A stretch of DNA of 34,273 nt from Clostridia bacterium (GTDB taxonomy: Bacteria; Bacillota; Clostridia; Christensenellales; CAG-138), in the NCBI GenBank assembly GCA_003246365.1, contig QKAN01000021.1, positions 1-34,273 on the forward strand, in the 5' to 3' direction. The position numbers and the translations under genes are program-made. The notes beneath the pieces were generated by a model. It did not search any database, was not told where the DNA came from, and saw nothing but the letters and a program-made list of their open reading frames with translations. Positions 33,050 to 34,273 of this stretch are shown one piece after another. Each line of letters opens with the position of its first letter. Positions within the stretch are counted from its first letter, which is position 1.

Positions 33050-33508
33050 ATGGCAAAGCGTTCTTTTAACGAGCAGTTAAACGACAGCAGGGATATGCCG
33101 AAGATATCCATTCTTGAGGACCCGAAAGCAATTGCGCTCTATGGCGGAACAAAATTGCTCATCGCGCCGCCGATTGCTTACGACGAACTGATGCGGAAAG
33201 TTCCGGCGGGAAAAGTGATTACCTCCGACCGAATCCGCGCGCATCTTGCGACGCGCTTCGGTGCAGACGGCACCTGTCCCCTGACGGCTGGCATCTTCAT
33301 CAACGTTGCCGCGAAAGCTTCTTTGGAGCGCGGAACGGACGAAACGCCGTTTTGGCGCACGCTGAAGAAGGACGGCGAACTCAACGAAAAATATCCCGAA
33401 GGAATCGAGGGGCAGAAACGCCGCTTGGAGATGGAGGGGCATACCGTCGTCCAAAAGGGCAAGCGGTATTTTGTGAAGGACTTTGAAAGTAGACTGTTTA
33501 CGTTATAA
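33050..33508 (+). CDS. MGMT-like (alkyltransferase-like) DNA-binding domain protein
   Basis: A 152-residue protein that resembles the DNA-binding domain of O6-methylguanine-DNA methyltransferase. Features are VPAGKVITSDRIRAHLATRFG (helix-turn-helix region, with the PxGxV start), and the WRTLKKDGELNEKYPEGIE block followed by QKRRLEMEGHTV, as in MGMT C-termini. The catalytic PCHR is absent; the only cysteine in this region is C76 in DGTCPLTAG, so alkyl transfer is not expected. Alkyltransferase-like proteins bind alkylated guanine and recruit nucleotide excision repair, but this group is not proven to do so. GGAAGGAA precedes the ATG. It may be the last gene of the fhs operon, with a terminator about 40 nt downstream. 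Confidence 0.7.
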   Translation: MAKRSFNEQLNDSRDMPKISILEDPKAIALYGGTKLLIAPPIAYDELMRKVPAGKVITSDRIRAHLATRFGADGTCPLTAGIFINVAAKASLERGTDETPFWRTLKKDGELNEKYPEGIEGQKRRLEMEGHTVVQKGKRYFVKDFESRLFTL

Positions 33509-33549
33509 TCAAAAATTCTAAGAAAATAAGAGAAATAAAGCAAACCAAC

Positions 33550-33581
33550 AAAAAACCGTCCGATTATTCGGACGGTTTTTT
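33550..33581. terminator. Strong bidirectional terminator
   Basis: AAAAAACCGTCCG (33550-33562) pairs perfectly with CGGACGGTTTTTT (33569-33581) across ATTATT. It serves the MGMT-like gene on plus and the convergent rhodanese gene on minus. Confidence 0.92.
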
Positions 33582-33632
33582 GTGAGATAGGAACAACATG
33601 GGTTAGATGGACGATAGTAAACTTGTAATCTG

Positions 33633-34055
33633 TCAGTCGGTGACAACGTCGTACGGCCAGTCGATAATTCCGCCGAAGTCATACACGTTGGTGTATCCCA
33701 TCGCGATGAGTTTCTTCGCCGACTGCGCGCTACGGTTGCCGCTGCGGCAATAGACGAGGATTTCCGCGTTCAGATCAGGCAGCAATTCCGGCTGTGTGTC
33801 GATGATGGTTTCGTTGGGAATCAGAATAGCGCCTTCAATGTGTCCCGCATCGTATTCCTCTTTTGTGCGCACATCGAGAATGATGACCGGATCACCGCTG
33901 TCCATGCGGGCCTTGGCCTGCTCTGCGGTAATCTTCTGGTAGGCGACGGCGGGTGTTGCGGTTGGCGCGGGCGTTGCAGCCGCGACAGGCGCGGCGCAAG
34001 CCACGAGTGTCAACGCGCTGAGCGCGAGAGACAAATAAACGAAAAACTTCTTCAT
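33633..34055 (-). CDS. Rhodanese-domain lipoprotein
   Basis: A 140-residue protein with a lipoprotein signal (LTLVAC, Cys20), an Ala/Thr/Pro linker and a single rhodanese domain. The domain shows VIILDVRTKEEYDAGHI (CH2A-type), with the active-site loop CRSGNR (Cys103). Rhodaneses move sulfane sulfur or act as redox sensors; here it is on the outer face of the membrane. The ATG at 34055 has GGAGG 7 nt upstream; earlier in-frame starts would ignore the signal peptide. It lies 32 bp after the ferredoxin-type gene on the same strand, so the two may be co-transcribed, which would suggest a redox or sulfur link. Confidence 0.88.
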   Translation of the reverse strand: MKKFFVYLSLALSALTLVACAAPVAAATPAPTATPAVAYQKITAEQAKARMDSGDPVIILDVRTKEEYDAGHIEGAILIPNETIIDTQPELLPDLNAEILVYCRSGNRSAQSAKKLIAMGYTNVYDFGGIIDWPYDVVTD

Positions 34056-34087
34056 GTTAATACCTCCGGATTCGGCAACCTGCGCAA

Positions 34088-34273
34088 TTAGTTCAGGGAA
34101 ATTGCTCCCATGGGGCAATAGCGCACGCATTTGCCGCACTTGATGCATTTGTCCATGTCCGCTGTCGGCGCGCTGAAACGCACCTGCTTGAGCGCATCTA
34201 CGGGGCAGACCCGGACGGAAGGACAAGGATGGTTCTCAGGACAACGGTTCTTGTTAACGCGGATGATCGCGTC
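34088..34273 (-). CDS. 4Fe-4S ferredoxin-domain protein, C-terminal part (runs off the window)
   Basis: Sixty-one residues are visible, in frame to the right edge, ending in TAA at 34088. Two cluster-binding motifs are present: CPENHPCPSVRVCPVDAL and CIKCGKCVRYCPMGAI, giving two 4Fe-4S clusters as in bacterial ferredoxins. The first motif (CxxxxxCxxxxxCP) is expanded compared with the classical CxxCxxCxxxCP. The rest of the protein is outside the window, so it may be the C-terminal module of a larger redox enzyme and not a free ferredoxin. The rhodanese lipoprotein gene follows 32 bp downstream. Confidence 0.85.
   Translation of the reverse strand, partial: DAIIRVNKNRCPENHPCPSVRVCPVDALKQVRFSAPTADMDKCIKCGKCVRYCPMGAISLN

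Noticed and set aside
1-34273. CRISPR array, tRNA or rRNA genes, intact insertion sequences or integrases
   Set aside because: No regularly spaced repeats, cloverleaf sequences, rRNA cores or transposase motifs were seen on either strand.

Overview
The window looks like a chromosomal segment of a low-to-mid GC anaerobic Bacillota, most likely a clostridial gut or sediment lineage. The signs are strong purine-rich Shine-Dalgarno sites, sigma-A type promoters, many rho-independent terminators, a formate-tetrahydrofolate ligase next to folD, and lipoproteins with clear lipoboxes. No rRNA, tRNA, CRISPR array, intact insertion sequence or integrase was seen. The species cannot be told from the sequence.

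Layout. 1-2.2 kb is AT-rich accessory DNA: a DUF2798-type membrane protein under a palindrome-overlaid promoter, and a Shedu-type (SduA) antiphage nuclease. 2.3-2.45 kb is a hairpin-rich intergenic stretch. 2.5-4.05 kb is a solute-binding lipoprotein with a consensus promoter and a LacI-type operator at the predicted start of transcription. 4.2-6.6 kb is an MBOAT O-acyltransferase with its SGNH-like partner. 6.8-7.7 kb is a DMT/EamA exporter. 7.9-11.6 kb is a pair of half-size ABC exporters that overlap by 4 bp. 11.9-13.4 kb is a large GT-C-like membrane protein.

13.9-22.7 kb is the most unusual part: five co-directional genes ending at a strong hairpin. They encode (1) a lipoprotein with a vWA-like domain, (2) a four-helix membrane protein, (3) a tubulin-like protein with a GGTGASG loop, (4) a 1089-residue protein with Hsp70/actin-type ATPase motifs, and (5) a signal-peptide protein with an extracytoplasmic domain, Thr/Pro linker, one membrane helix, coiled coil and cytoplasmic domain. 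A tubulin-fold and an actin-fold NTPase encoded 1 bp apart, with three envelope proteins, suggest an undescribed nucleotide-driven trans-envelope machine. The function is inference.

22.8-25.5 kb holds, on the minus strand, an MraY-type phosphotransferase and a PutP-type sodium/proline symporter. 25.7-28.5 kb holds an HSL-type esterase, an AT-rich gene that may encode a HEPN-like protein, a GIY-YIG-like protein and a DUF1648 protein. 28.6-33.5 kb is a probable operon for one-carbon metabolism and redox functions: fhs, folD, a DUF1295 membrane protein, an SDR oxidoreductase and an MGMT-like protein. The right end has a rhodanese lipoprotein and the C-terminal part of a two-cluster ferredoxin domain that runs off the window.
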